From: Streptomyces camelliae | Lineage (GTDB): Bacteria > Actinomycetota > Actinomycetes > Streptomycetales > Streptomycetaceae | Assembly (NCBI RefSeq): GCF_027625935.1 | Contig: NZ_CP115300.1 | Location: forward strand, 248,001-312,000 | Length of the DNA: 64,000 bases | Direction of reading: 5' to 3' | Part shown: piece by piece, positions 36,004 to 45,363 of the stretch | Numbering within the stretch: position 1 is the stretch's first letter | Layout: each line of letters starts with the position of its first letter | The notes under the pieces: generated by a model | What the model was told of the DNA's origin: nothing | Databases searched by the model: none | The model's input: only the letters and a program-made list of their open reading frames with translations | Program-made: the position numbers and the translations under genes

Positions 36004-38282
36004 AGTTCACGGACGGCTACTGGCTCATGCGCCCCGGCTGCACGGCCCGCTATGCCACCGAGGTCGCCGACGTCCGCGCCGACGACCACCGGATGACCCT
36101 GTACGCGCCCGTGAAACACGTGACCCGGCGCGGTGACACCCTCAACAGCCCGCTGCTGACCGTGGAGTGCTGGTCTCCGGCCGAAGGGGTCATCGGTGTG
36201 CGGACGACCCACCACGCCGGATCGGTGCGCCGGGGACCGGAGTTCGCGTTGCCCGGCGCCGGAGCGGACACCGGCAAGGTGCGCCGGGACGGGGCGGTGC
36301 TGGAGCTGGTCTCCGGCGAACTGACGCTGCGCGTGGACACGGAACAGCCGTGGCGGCTGGAGTTCACCGCCGGCGGACGCATGCTGACCTCCGCCGGTGA
36401 GCGCGGCACGGGGTTCGTCACCGACGCCGAAGGCCGCCACCACATGCTCGCCCAGCTGGCGTTGGGGGTGGGAGAACTGGTCTACGGCCTGGGGGAACGC
36501 TTCACCCCGTTCGTCAAGAACGGGCAGACGGTGGACATCTGGCAGGCCGACGGCGGCACCAGCAGTGAACAGGCCTACAAGAACGTCCCGTTCCACCTGA
36601 CCAACCGTGGGTACGGCCTCTTCGTCAACCACCCCGGAAAGGTCAGCTACGAGGTCGGCTCCGAATCGGTCGGCCAGGTGCAGTTCAGTGTCGAGGACCA
36701 GTCACTGGAGTACTTCGTCGTCCACGGCCCGACCCCGAAGCAGATCCTGGAGCGCTACACCGCGCTCACCGGACGCCCGGCCCTGCCGCCGGCCTGGGCG
36801 CTGGGCCTGTGGCTGACCACGTCCTTCACCACCGACTACGACGAGGCCACGGTGGGCCGCTTCATCGACGGCATGGCCGAGCACGGGATCCCGCTGAGCG
36901 TCTTCCACTTCGACTGCTTCTGGATGCGTGCCTACCAGTGGTCCGACTTCGCGTGGGACCCCGAGACCTTCCCCGACCCGGAAGGCATGCTGGCCCGGCT
37001 GAGGCAGCGGGGACTGCGCGTCTGCGCCTGGATCAACCCGTACATCGCCCAGAAGTCGCCGCTGTTCGAGGAGGGCATGCGTGAGGGCTACCTGGTGCGC
37101 CGCGCCGACGGCAGCGTGTGGCAGTGGGACCTGTGGCAACCGGGCATGGCCCTGGTCGACTTCACCAACCCCGCCGCCCGTGACTGGTACACCGGCAAAC
37201 TGCGCAGACTCCTCGCGCAGGGTGTGGACTGCTTCAAGACCGACTTCGGCGAACGCGTTCCCACCGACGTCGTCTGGCACGACGGCTCCGCCCCGGAGCG
37301 GATGCACAACTACTACACCCACCTCTACAACCAGGCTGTCTTCGACCTCCTGCGCGAGGAGCGCGGCGAGGGCGAGGCGATGCTGTTCGCCCGCTCGGCC
37401 ACCGCCGGGGGCCAGCAGTACCCCGTGCACTGGGGCGGGGACTGCGGCTCCCACTTCAACGCCATGGCCGAGTCACTGCGCGGCGGGCTCTCCCTCGGCC
37501 TGTCCGGGTTCGGCTTCTGGAGCCACGACATCGGCGGCTTCGAGGGCACTCCCACCCCGACGGTCTTCAAGCGCTGGGTGCAATTCGGCCTGCTCTCCTC
37601 GCACAGCCGACTGCACGGCAGCAAGTCCTACCGCGTCCCGTGGCACTACGGCGAGGAAGCCGTCGAGGTCACCCGCGCGTTCACCCTCCTCAAACACCGC
37701 CTCGCCCCCTACCTCCAGCGCGCCGCCCAGCAAGCCCACACCACCGGCGTCCCGGTGATGCGGGCCATGGTCCTGGAATTCCCCGACGACCCGGGCGCGG
37801 CGGCACTCGACCGTCAGTACATGCTCGGCGACGACCTGCTCGTCGCCCCCGTCTTCACCGACGACGGCACGGTCGAGTACTACGTGCCCGAGGGCACGTG
37901 GACCAACATCCTGACCGGGGTCCAGGTCACCGGCCCCCGCTGGGTACGCGAACACCACGGCTTCCACACCCTGCCGCTGCTCGCCCGCCCCGACTCCGTC
38001 ATCCCCTTCGCCGCCGACGACCAGCACCCCGTCTCGGCCTGGGCCGACGGAGTCGAGCTGAGGGTCCACGCCTTCGCCGACGGCGCGGAACACACGCTGG
38101 TGATCCCGCGCGCCGACGGACCGGGTGAGACGGCGCGCTTCCAGCTGCGCCGCGACGGCGACCGCCTCCGGGTCACCACCAACAGCCCCCACTCCTGGCA
38201 GCTCCGGCTCGGCGGACCGGACGGAACCCTCCACACGAGCCCGGCCGGCACCCTGGAAGCCGACCTGCCGTACCCGCGTTGA
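36000..38282 (+). CDS. GH31 alpha-xylosidase (YicI type)
   Basis: 760 aa. The nucleophile is Asp415 in FKTDFGERVPTD, the signature that distinguishes YicI-like alpha-xylosidases from alpha-glucosidases. The acid/base Asp is probably in HWGGDCGSHF. The N-terminal beta-sandwich (GELVYGLGERFTPF) and C-terminal beta domains are complete. It removes xylose from the non-reducing end of xyloglucan oligomers, the step that exposes glucose to beta-glucosidases such as the coupled GH1 enzyme. It is the last gene of the locus, and a terminator follows. Confidence 0.93.
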   Translation: MKFTDGYWLMRPGCTARYATEVADVRADDHRMTLYAPVKHVTRRGDTLNSPLLTVECWSPAEGVIGVRTTHHAGSVRRGPEFALPGAGADTGKVRRDGAVLELVSGELTLRVDTEQPWRLEFTAGGRMLTSAGERGTGFVTDAEGRHHMLAQLALGVGELVYGLGERFTPFVKNGQTVDIWQADGGTSSEQAYKNVPFHLTNRGYGLFVNHPGKVSYEVGSESVGQVQFSVEDQSLEYFVVHGPTPKQILERYTALTGRPALPPAWALGLWLTTSFTTDYDEATVGRFIDGMAEHGIPLSVFHFDCFWMRAYQWSDFAWDPETFPDPEGMLARLRQRGLRVCAWINPYIAQKSPLFEEGMREGYLVRRADGSVWQWDLWQPGMALVDFTNPAARDWYTGKLRRLLAQGVDCFKTDFGERVPTDVVWHDGSAPERMHNYYTHLYNQAVFDLLREERGEGEAMLFARSATAGGQQYPVHWGGDCGSHFNAMAESLRGGLSLGLSGFGFWSHDIGGFEGTPTPTVFKRWVQFGLLSSHSRLHGSKSYRVPWHYGEEAVEVTRAFTLLKHRLAPYLQRAAQQAHTTGVPVMRAMVLEFPDDPGAAALDRQYMLGDDLLVAPVFTDDGTVEYYVPEGTWTNILTGVQVTGPRWVREHHGFHTLPLLARPDSVIPFAADDQHPVSAWADGVELRVHAFADGAEHTLVIPRADGPGETARFQLRRDGDRLRVTTNSPHSWQLRLGGPDGTLHTSPAGTLEADLPYPR

Positions 38283-38287
38283 CGGAG

Positions 38288-38342
38288 CACTGAGGTGGTT
38301 CCCATGTTCGCCCAGCGGGAGTGCAGAGGAACCACCTCAGTG
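38288..38342 (+). terminator. terminator after GH31
   Basis: A perfect 15-bp stem, CACTGAGGTGGTTCC at 38288-38302 with its inverse at 38328-38342, around a 25-nt loop and starting five bases after the stop. Confidence 0.75.
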
Positions 38343-38480
38343 GCCGTTCGCCGCTCCACTCAATGAACATCCACCATCTTGAATTCGCTGGTCACGGGAC
38401 TGGTGTGTGGTGGGTTTGTCAACCCCCGCCGGGGTATCGGCTTTACGGCCCGCAGGCCCTTTGAACATCCCCAGCTCACC

Positions 38481-38700
38481 TCAGATCTGCTTGACCATGA
38501 CCGGCGAATCGCGCACCTCTTGAAGCTGCTGGCTCACCTTCTCTGTCAGCGGTTCCAGTTCACCCATGCGGGCCGTGATCAGTCCATGAAGGTCCGGTTC
38601 CGCATCCCTGGCCACCTGATGCACCTTCTGCGCGGCGTTCGCCGAACTTGATCAGCGGGTTGGAGGACTGGGCGTACCGGAGGGCCGGACGTTCCTGATC
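38481..38700 (-). pseudogene. fragment of an unidentified gene
   Basis: Minus-strand coding remnant in two frames: RPALRYAQSSNPLIKFGE, then one frame over NAAQKVHQVARDAEPDLHGL through EKVSQQLQEVRDSPVMVKQI to a stop at 38481. Codon bias is normal. The coiled, Gln/Glu-rich tail gives no family. The rest of 38343-38786 shows no gene. Confidence 0.45.
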
Positions 38701-38786
38701 AGGCCGGACGGCGAGTACGACGTCCTGGTGAGACGTGGGAGGGCAGGTCCTGAGCGTCTGCTCCGGGCCGGCCCTCTCATGCGACG

Positions 38787-40184
38787 TCAGCTTGCGGCGG
38801 GAACGGGGTCACGGGTTGGTGCGGACGTCTCCTTCGGATCGGGCTCGGCCGGCACCGCGGAGTGAGCGGGGGTGGGGGCGTAGGGAATCTCGCCGCCCAG
38901 GACGGCCCTGGCGCGGTCCACGTCCAGCTCCCCTTCCCAGCGGGCGACGGCCAGGGTGGCGACGCCATTGCCGACCAGGCTGGTCAGGGCGCGGGCTTCG
39001 GACATGAACCGGTCGACACCGAAGATCAGCGCGAGGGCGGCGACGGGAACGTGTGGGACGGCGCTGAGAGTGGCGGCCAGGGCGATGAAGCCGGAGCCGG
39101 TGACGCCTGCGGCGCCCTTGGAGGTGAGCAGCATGACGGCGAGCATGGCCAGCTGCTGGGTGAGGCTGAGGTCGATGCCGAGGGCCTGTGCGAGGAAGAC
39201 CGAGCCCATGGTCAGGTAGATGGCGGTGCCGTCGAGATTGAAGGAGTACCCGGCGGGCAGCGTGATGCCGACGACCGGTTTCGAGGCGCCCACGTGCTGG
39301 AGCTTGGCCATCATGCGCGGCAGGACGGGCTCGGTGGAGGAGGTGCCCAGGACGATCAGCAGCTCTTCCTTGATGTAGCGCAGGAAGGGCAGCAGCCGCA
39401 GTCCGTTCAGGCGCATCACGGTCCCGAGGACGACCAGGACGAAGAAGAGGGCGGTCAGCCAGAACGAGCCGACCAGCAGGGCCAGGTGGCGCAGGGTGCC
39501 CAGGCCGTAGTGGCCGATGGTGAAGGCCATGGAGCCGAACGCGCCGATGGGGGCCAGCCGCATGATCCAGCGGATGAGCGTGAACAGGACCGTGGAGAAC
39601 TTCTCGACGCCCCGGGCGATGCTCAGGCCGGCCTCTCCGCTGGCGTTCAGGCCGAAGCCGAACAGCACCGACACCAGCAGCACCGGCAGGATCTCGTTGC
39701 CGGTCAGGGCGCTGACCAGGGTGGCCGGGATGATGGCGAGGAGGAACTCGGCGAAGCCCTCGTGGGCCGTGGTCGCCTCCGGCGGCAGGGCCTTGGTGGA
39801 CAGGGTCGAGAGGTCGATGTGCAGACCGCTGCCCGGCTTGACGACGTTGACGACGACCAGGCCGATCACCATGGCCACGGTGGTCAGCACCTCGAAGTAG
39901 AGCAGTGCCTTCAGGCTCACGCGGCCGACCGCGCGCGCGTTGCCCATGGAGGCGATGCCGTGGACGACCGTGCAGAAGATGATCGGTGCGATGAACATCT
40001 TCACCAGTGCGATGAAGCCGTCGCCGAGCGGTTTGAGATCAGCGCCGACGGACGGCCACAGCCCGCCCACGGCGGCGCCGAGGAGGACGGCGATCAGGCA
40101 CTGGATGTAGAGGTGGGACAACATCCGGCGGATGCGGCCCGGTGGTGCGGTGACGGTACCCGGGGCGGCGTCGTTGCGGCTCAT
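38787..40184 (-). CDS. DctA-type dicarboxylate:cation symporter
   Basis: 465 aa integral membrane protein of the DAACS family. It shows the hairpin-loop motif TSSTEPVLPRM, the AGYSFNLDGTAIYL helix and SKGAAGVTGSGFIALAATL. It imports C4-dicarboxylates or related acids with Na+ or H+. The C-terminus has an acidic/Pro tail. Its ATG overlaps the stop of the PrpF gene (ATGA, 40181-40184), so transport and isomerisation are made together. Confidence 0.93.
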   Translation of the reverse strand: MSRNDAAPGTVTAPPGRIRRMLSHLYIQCLIAVLLGAAVGGLWPSVGADLKPLGDGFIALVKMFIAPIIFCTVVHGIASMGNARAVGRVSLKALLYFEVLTTVAMVIGLVVVNVVKPGSGLHIDLSTLSTKALPPEATTAHEGFAEFLLAIIPATLVSALTGNEILPVLLVSVLFGFGLNASGEAGLSIARGVEKFSTVLFTLIRWIMRLAPIGAFGSMAFTIGHYGLGTLRHLALLVGSFWLTALFFVLVVLGTVMRLNGLRLLPFLRYIKEELLIVLGTSSTEPVLPRMMAKLQHVGASKPVVGITLPAGYSFNLDGTAIYLTMGSVFLAQALGIDLSLTQQLAMLAVMLLTSKGAAGVTGSGFIALAATLSAVPHVPVAALALIFGVDRFMSEARALTSLVGNGVATLAVARWEGELDVDRARAVLGGEIPYAPTPAHSAVPAEPDPKETSAPTRDPVPAAS

Positions 40185-41299
40185 GCGGGGCGTCCTTCCA
40201 GGACGGGAACGAGGAGTTCGGCTCGGGCGATACGCCGGGCGGCGCGGTGCAGCAGCACCGTGGGGGACGCGCCGTCCGGTGCGGGGACGGCTTGGGTGGT
40301 GACCACGCCGGCGGGGGTGCCCAGGCGCAGCGTGCCGTCGGCGGTCTGCCGGGCTACGCGATGGGCGAGGGTGCCAGGGGTGGCGGCGGCCGTGGCCAGG
40401 GCCACGGCGGAGGTCAGGCCGATCGCCGGGTGCGGGGCGTGCATGGAGACCATGCGCACGGCCAGGTCGTACTCGTCCTGGTTGACGAGTGTGCCCTGTG
40501 TGGTGCGATAGGGCGCGGGCCGGGCGACGATGCCCACCTTCGGCACCGCGTGGCTGACCGGATCGCCCTCGCGGGCCAGGCCCATGGCCAGCGCTGCCTG
40601 GCGGCGCAGCAGTGTCAGCGCGGGAACTGCGGTGGCGAACGCGGTGAGGGATTCCGTGCCGTCGAGGCCGAACGCCTTGGCCTCGAACAGCGCGGCCGGC
40701 GCGCCGGCGTCCACCAGGGATGCCTCGACGGGACCGTCCGGGCCGGTCAGCTCGTCCAGTGCCCGGCCGGTCGGCAGAGCGCGGCCGGTCGTCGAGCCCG
40801 CCGGGTCCTGGAACCCGAGCAGGACTGGCACGCCAGGCGCCGAGGTACCCGGGACCACGGCCGTGCCCTCCTCCGGGGCCACGCCCGCGGGGGTGGGGAT
40901 CGTGCCGGTGAGGCGGGCCCCGGTGTTGACGTTGAGCATGCGGACCGTGGCGGTGTCCGACGTGATCGTCACGAGATCGTGGTGGACGGCGTACAGGGCC
41001 ACGGCGGTGGCGCAGTTGCCGCAGTTGCTGGCCCACTCCACGCGCTCGTCGCCGATCCCGACCTGCGCGAACGCGTACTCGACATCCACACCGGGTTGGG
41101 TTGACGCCTGTACGACGGCGGCCTTGGAGGTGGTGGAGGAAGCGCCGCCCACGCCATCGATCTGGCGGGGGTCGGCGGCGTTGAAGGCGGCGAGCAGGAG
41201 GGCATCGACGTCCACGCCCGTGGCGGCCACGTCGCGGTGGTCGAAGATCCAGCACTTGCTGGTTCCTCCGCGGATCATCTCGCCCTGCAGACGCAGCAC
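40181..41299 (-). CDS. PrpF-family isomerase (4-oxalomesaconate tautomerase-like)
   Basis: 372 aa. The PrpF fold of two diaminopimelate-epimerase-like halves is seen in MIRGGTSKCWIF, DGVGGASSTTSKAAVV, the Cys-containing WASNCGNCATAVALYAV and VGIVARPAPY. Members move a double bond or hydrogen in tricarboxylic or 4-oxalomesaconate-type acids. GTG 41299 has GAGGAG 6 nt upstream. Together with DctA, this suggests uptake and first-step conversion of an unsaturated acid. Confidence 0.85.
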   Translation of the reverse strand: MLRLQGEMIRGGTSKCWIFDHRDVAATGVDVDALLLAAFNAADPRQIDGVGGASSTTSKAAVVQASTQPGVDVEYAFAQVGIGDERVEWASNCGNCATAVALYAVHHDLVTITSDTATVRMLNVNTGARLTGTIPTPAGVAPEEGTAVVPGTSAPGVPVLLGFQDPAGSTTGRALPTGRALDELTGPDGPVEASLVDAGAPAALFEAKAFGLDGTESLTAFATAVPALTLLRRQAALAMGLAREGDPVSHAVPKVGIVARPAPYRTTQGTLVNQDEYDLAVRMVSMHAPHPAIGLTSAVALATAAATPGTLAHRVARQTADGTLRLGTPAGVVTTQAVPAPDGASPTVLLHRAARRIARAELLVPVLEGRPA

Positions 41300-41446
41300 A
41301 ACCGACTCCTCACAGCCAGGGAAGGGGAAGTCCACCGACGGTCTTTGCCGTGCGTGGTGTCCTCCACGGTGGGTTACGGCAGCGTGAAGTACAATCTCGG
41401 AAATCTGCATGGCTATTAAGATGAAGTGAACGCTGGAGGTGGCGGC
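41300..41446. promoter_or_regulatory. divergent control region of LysR and prpF-dctA
   Basis: 147 bp with a locally AT-rich core (about 41387-41427: TACAATCTCGGAAATCTGCA, GGCTATTAAG). LysR proteins usually bind T-N11-A sites here, but no single site is certain. Confidence 0.4.
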
Positions 41447-42358
41447 ATGCTCGACGTCCGGCGCATCCTGCTGTTCACGGAGGTCGCACGGCGCGGCTCG
41501 GTGACCGCGACAGCCCGCGCCCTCAACTACACCCCGTCAGCGGTATCGCAGCAGATCAGCCGCCTGGAAACGGAGGCAGGCCAGCCCCTGCTGGAACGCC
41601 ACGCCCGGGGCGTCACCCTCACCGACGCCGGACGGGCGCTGGCCGAACGAGGGCAACGGATCGAACGCGAACTGCAGGCTGCGGAAAACGAACTCGCCGA
41701 CTACGCCGGCCTGCGCGCGGGCACGCTACGCATCGGCACCTTCCCCACTGTCGGGGCCTCGCTCCTCCCGCAGGCGGTGATCGCCTTCCGCGATGCCCAC
41801 CCCGACGTACGGCTGACCGTCCGCAGCGCCCGCATCGCCGGGCTCTGGACGATGCTGGAGAACCGGGAGATCGAAATGTCGCTGATGTGGGACTACGACT
41901 GGAGCCGAATCGACCGGGAGGACATCGTCGTCACCCCACTCCTCGATGACCCGCCGGCCCTTCTCGTCAGCGACCACCATCCACTCGCCGGCCGCGACGC
42001 CGCCTCACTCGCCGACTTCGCACACGACCCTTGGATCACCCGCGCCGACCATCACCCGGTGGCCGAAGCCCTTGTCCGCGGCTGCCGCGCCGTCGGCTTC
42101 GAGCCCCACATCGCCTACGAGGCGCACGACTACCAGGAAGCCCAGGCCATGGTCGCCGCCGGCATCGGCGTCGCCCTCGCCCCCACCCTGGCCCTGGAAG
42201 GCATCCGACCCGGCGTCCACGTCCTGCCCCTCCAGCCGCCGGCCCCCATCCGCCGCATCCTCCTGGTTCGCATGGCCGACCACTCCCTCACCCCCGCCGC
42301 CCAGACCTTCGCCCGACTCCTCCACGACACCGCCGCGGCCCGGACGCCCCGACACTGA
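41447..42358 (+). CDS. LysR-family transcriptional regulator
   Basis: 303 aa. The N-terminal winged helix-turn-helix is clear (FTEVARRGSVTATARALNYT PSAVSQQISRLE), and the periplasmic-binding-like effector domain follows (LRIGTFPTVGASLLPQAVIA). GGAGGTGGC precedes the ATG. Divergent orientation predicts control of prpF-dctA in response to the transported acid. Confidence 0.92.
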   Translation: MLDVRRILLFTEVARRGSVTATARALNYTPSAVSQQISRLETEAGQPLLERHARGVTLTDAGRALAERGQRIERELQAAENELADYAGLRAGTLRIGTFPTVGASLLPQAVIAFRDAHPDVRLTVRSARIAGLWTMLENREIEMSLMWDYDWSRIDREDIVVTPLLDDPPALLVSDHHPLAGRDAASLADFAHDPWITRADHHPVAEALVRGCRAVGFEPHIAYEAHDYQEAQAMVAAGIGVALAPTLALEGIRPGVHVLPLQPPAPIRRILLVRMADHSLTPAAQTFARLLHDTAAARTPRH

Positions 42359-42496
42359 CACCGGACCTGCCCACCGACCATGCAACCGTCGTGCTCAGTA
42401 ACAGTCGGGGGTTTTGGGTTTCGTAGGCGGAACGGCGTGGTCGTTGGGCTGGCTCGGCTTGGTTTCCAAGACGAGGCGCGTTACTCCACGCACCCG

Positions 42497-42601
42497 ATGG
42501 ACGACGGCCACCGCGACCGGGCTGCGGCGGCTCTCGCCGAGATCGCCGACGGTGTGCACTCGCGGGCGTTAGGGCCTGAAGCCGTGGCGGGTGTCTTGTG
42601 A
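42497..42601 (+). CDS. possible 34-aa leader ORF
   Basis: It reads MDDGHRDRAAAALAEIADGV then HSRALGPEAVAGVL and overlaps the next ORF by four bases (GTGA). Small and uncertain. Confidence 0.25.
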   Translation: MDDGHRDRAAAALAEIADGVHSRALGPEAVAGVL

Positions 42602-42885
42602 AGGTGCCCACACGGATCCGGGCCTTCGTCGGCTCCGTGCCACGGGCGCCCGGATCGGTACGGCACTCGCTGGCCGTGCTGAACACCGTCGCGGTCGCGG
42701 CCGAGGTGCTGCTCGCCCTGGCCGACGGTGCCGCCGCGGCCGTCACCGGCCTCACTCTCGTCACCGCTGTCGCTCTGGTCCTGGGGCGGTATGCCGTGGG
42801 CGGCGGCGCCCAGGACAGCGACCACCGCAGGCGGGTACGCCTGCTGGACAGCCAGCTTCGGTCGACAACCTCACCAGGCGTATAA
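42598..42885 (+). CDS. small two-helix membrane protein
   Basis: 95 aa. Basic N-terminus, then two hydrophobic segments (SLAVLNTVAVAAEVLLALAD and AAAAVTGLTLVTAVALVLG) and a polar tail. GTG start, overlapping the preceding small ORF. Codon bias is good. No family recognised. Confidence 0.42.
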   Translation: MKVPTRIRAFVGSVPRAPGSVRHSLAVLNTVAVAAEVLLALADGAAAAVTGLTLVTAVALVLGRYAVGGGAQDSDHRRRVRLLDSQLRSTTSPGV

Positions 42886-43193
42886 CGGACGAGACCACCC
42901 CTACCCGGCAAGGAACGCACTAGGGCATCAGGAACAATCCGCCTACTTCAAACGCCCTCTGAGACCGGCCTCGTCCGCGCGGGAGAGTCACGAGCCGGAG
43001 CCGACAGCACATGGCGGGCGGCCGCCCGCCGCATCCTCTGGCCGCCGAATCAGCGACCTCCCGCGGTAACTCACCCCGATTCGCTCCGCCGGAGTTGTTT
43101 TGGCACTGCTCGTATGTCTCTGCGGATTGTTCGTTAGGCTGACAAGCAGAGGCTGTCTGCGGGGCGGTTACGGTCGGACACGACAGGGGGCTC
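42886..43193. other. intergenic before the PAP2 gene
   Basis: No gene seen. GTTAGGCTGAC near 43132-43142 contains a TAGGCT that could be a -10 box for the downstream genes. Confidence 0.3.
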
Positions 43194-43322
43194 ATGTTGG
43201 ATCGCCTGGCAGGAGCGGACCTGGAAGTCGGCCCAGCCCAGCGGGCAGCGGGTTGCGGCGCGGTCGAGTGCAGCAATGAAGTGCGGGCTTTCGCAGGTCG
43301 ACCGGACGCGGTGGGCGTGTGA
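43194..43322 (+). CDS. possible 42-aa upstream ORF
   Basis: ATG 43194 with a purine-rich AGGGGG, reading MLDRLAGADLEVGPAQRAAG and on to a TGA that overlaps the PAP2 start by four bases (GTGA). It may drive coupled translation of the phosphatase. Weak support. Confidence 0.28.
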   Translation: MLDRLAGADLEVGPAQRAAGCGAVECSNEVRAFAGRPDAVGV

Positions 43323-44005
43323 CCGGCCGGTCGGCGCCTGCGGTGCTGCCCCCGTCGCTCCGCGTGCGGCTCGGGTTGATCGCGGCCCTCGCCGCGCTGG
43401 TAGTCGTCGTGCTCGGGGTCCTGTACGCCGGCCACAGCGAGCCCAGCAGGGTGGACAGGTGGATCATCCAGCCGACGGCGGACAGTGTGCGGCCGCCGTG
43501 GCGGTACGTCGCTCTGGCCTTGGACTTCTTGGGGGAGCCCGCCGGCTCGGCGATGCTGATCGTGGCCACCGTGGCGGGGTGCCTGTTGCTTCGGCGTCCT
43601 CGCGTGGCGTTGCTCGTCGTTGTCGGGGTCGGCGTGACGGTGGGGACGGCGACGCTGCTCAAGCACCTGGTGGGACGCACCATCCACGGCGACGGCAACC
43701 TGTCCTACCCGAGCGGGCACACCGCCTTCTTCACCGCGCTCGCCCTCATGGCGGCACTGCTCGCGACGGGCCGGCTCGGCCTCGGCAGGACGGCCGGCAC
43801 GTCACTCGTGCTCGCCGCGGCGCTGGTGGCCGGAGCCGCGATGGGCTGGGCGCAGGTCGCCCTGGGCGCGCACTACCCGACCGACGTCCTCGGTGGCTGG
43901 TGCACCGCGCTGGCGGTGATACCGGCGACCGCATGGCTGGTCGATCGCACTGCTGACCGGTGGGTCGATCGGATGGCCGACGCCGGTCGGCGGGAGCGTC
44001 GCTGA
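43319..44005 (+). CDS. PAP2-family membrane phosphatase
   Basis: 228 aa with about six membrane helices. The acid-phosphatase motifs are LKHLVGRTIHG (motif 1, Lys/Arg), SYPSGHT (motif 2) and QVALGAHYPTDVLGG (motif 3; the usual Ser-Arg start is altered, but His and Asp are kept). It probably removes phosphate from lipid or undecaprenyl pyrophosphate. The closeness to an exopolysaccharide operon makes lipid-carrier recycling attractive, though the genes are on opposite strands, ending 7 bp apart. Confidence 0.82.
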   Translation: MTGRSAPAVLPPSLRVRLGLIAALAALVVVVLGVLYAGHSEPSRVDRWIIQPTADSVRPPWRYVALALDFLGEPAGSAMLIVATVAGCLLLRRPRVALLVVVGVGVTVGTATLLKHLVGRTIHGDGNLSYPSGHTAFFTALALMAALLATGRLGLGRTAGTSLVLAAALVAGAAMGWAQVALGAHYPTDVLGGWCTALAVIPATAWLVDRTADRWVDRMADAGRRERR

Positions 44006-44012
44006 CGTCGCG

Positions 44013-45356
44013 TCACGCCAAGCGGCGGAACACGGGCTTCACGGGTCGTCCGGCCAGCCAGGGGGTCGGGTCGGCGGCGTCCAGTGCCTTCCGGTACACC
44101 GCACATGCCTGGGCCACCACGTCGACGGTGTGGTCGATGTCGGCGTCGGTGAGGGCGCTGCTCACCACGAACGACGGGGCGAGCACCCCGCCCGCGAGGA
44201 GCCGGCGCAGGAACAGCGTGCGGTACTGCTGTGACGGCTGCCCATGCTCGTCAAGGGTGGCGAAGACCAGGTTGCTGGCCCGGCCCCGGAAGACGATGTG
44301 GTCGCCGACGCCCATTCCGGCCGTGGCCTCGCGGACACCGGCGGCCAACCTGTCGCCGAGGGCGTGCAGCCGCGCGGTGACGCCCTCCTCGACGTAGGTG
44401 GTCTGCACGGCCATCGCGGCTGCCAGGGAGTGCGTTTCCGCACCGTGCGTGGTGGACAGCAGGAACACCCGGTCGCCGGAGTGACGCAGCCCGCCCCGCT
44501 CCATCAGTTCGCGGCGCCCGGCCAGCGCGGAGACGGCGAACCCATTGCCCAGCGCCTTGCCGAACGTGGAGAGGTCGGGGACGACGCCGTACAGGCCCTG
44601 GGCGCCCGCCTCGGACCAGCGGAAGCCGGTGATCATCTCATCGAAGATCAGCACGCAGCCGTGCCGGTCGGCCAGCTCGCGCAGGCCGGCGAGATACCCG
44701 GGCGGCGGCTCGGTGTGGGAGGCGGGTTCGAGGATCAGGCAGGCGACCTCGTCCTGGTGCCGGGTGAGCAGCTCCTCCGTGGCGGCCAGGTCCCCGTAAG
44801 GGAAGGACACGGTGAGCTCGGTGATCGCCGCCGGAATGCCGGCGGACATCGGCGTGGTGCCGATGAACCAGTCGTCGACGGAGAAGAACGGATGATCGCC
44901 GCAGATGGCCACCCGTGGGCGCCCGGTGACGGCGCGGGCGAGGCGCACCGCGGCGGTGGTGACGTCGGAGCCGTTCTTCGCGAACTTCACCATCTCGGCG
45001 GTCGGCACCGTGGCCAGGAAGCGTTCCGCGGCCTCGACCTCCACGATGGACGGCCGGACGAAGTTGCTGCCGCGGTCGAGTTCCCGCCGCACGGCCTCGA
45101 TCACGCGCGGGTGGGCGTGGCCGAGGCTGACCGACCGCAGGCCGGAGCCGTACTCGACGTAGCGGTTGCCGTCGACGTCCCACACGTGGGCACCGCGGCC
45201 GTGGCTGATGACCGGGGCCAGGTTCTCGGGGTACTGGTCGTCGCCCTTCGCGTAGGTGTGGGCGCCCCCGGGGATCATGGCGTGCAGCCGCTCGTTCGCC
45301 ATCCGCGACCGGGGCAGGAGGAACTCCGCGCTCTCTTCGGTGTCTTCGGTGTCCAC
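44013..45356 (-). CDS. class III aminotransferase (glutamate-1-semialdehyde aminomutase-like)
   Basis: 447 aa PLP enzyme. FDEMITGFRWSEAGAQG holds the ring-nitrogen Asp, and STFGKALGNGFAVSAL the Schiff-base Lys. The start PGGAHTYAKGDDQYPENLAP is like the HemL-like aminotransferases found in sugar and natural-product clusters rather than true HemL. Likely role: amination of a keto-sugar or a substituent precursor. Last gene of the operon; the GTG start lies 7 bp after the epimerase stop. Confidence 0.85.
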   Translation of the reverse strand: MDTEDTEESAEFLLPRSRMANERLHAMIPGGAHTYAKGDDQYPENLAPVISHGRGAHVWDVDGNRYVEYGSGLRSVSLGHAHPRVIEAVRRELDRGSNFVRPSIVEVEAAERFLATVPTAEMVKFAKNGSDVTTAAVRLARAVTGRPRVAICGDHPFFSVDDWFIGTTPMSAGIPAAITELTVSFPYGDLAATEELLTRHQDEVACLILEPASHTEPPPGYLAGLRELADRHGCVLIFDEMITGFRWSEAGAQGLYGVVPDLSTFGKALGNGFAVSALAGRRELMERGGLRHSGDRVFLLSTTHGAETHSLAAAMAVQTTYVEEGVTARLHALGDRLAAGVREATAGMGVGDHIVFRGRASNLVFATLDEHGQPSQQYRTLFLRRLLAGGVLAPSFVVSSALTDADIDHTVDVVAQACAVYRKALDAADPTPWLAGRPVKPVFRRLA

Positions 45357-45363
45357 GCCGACC

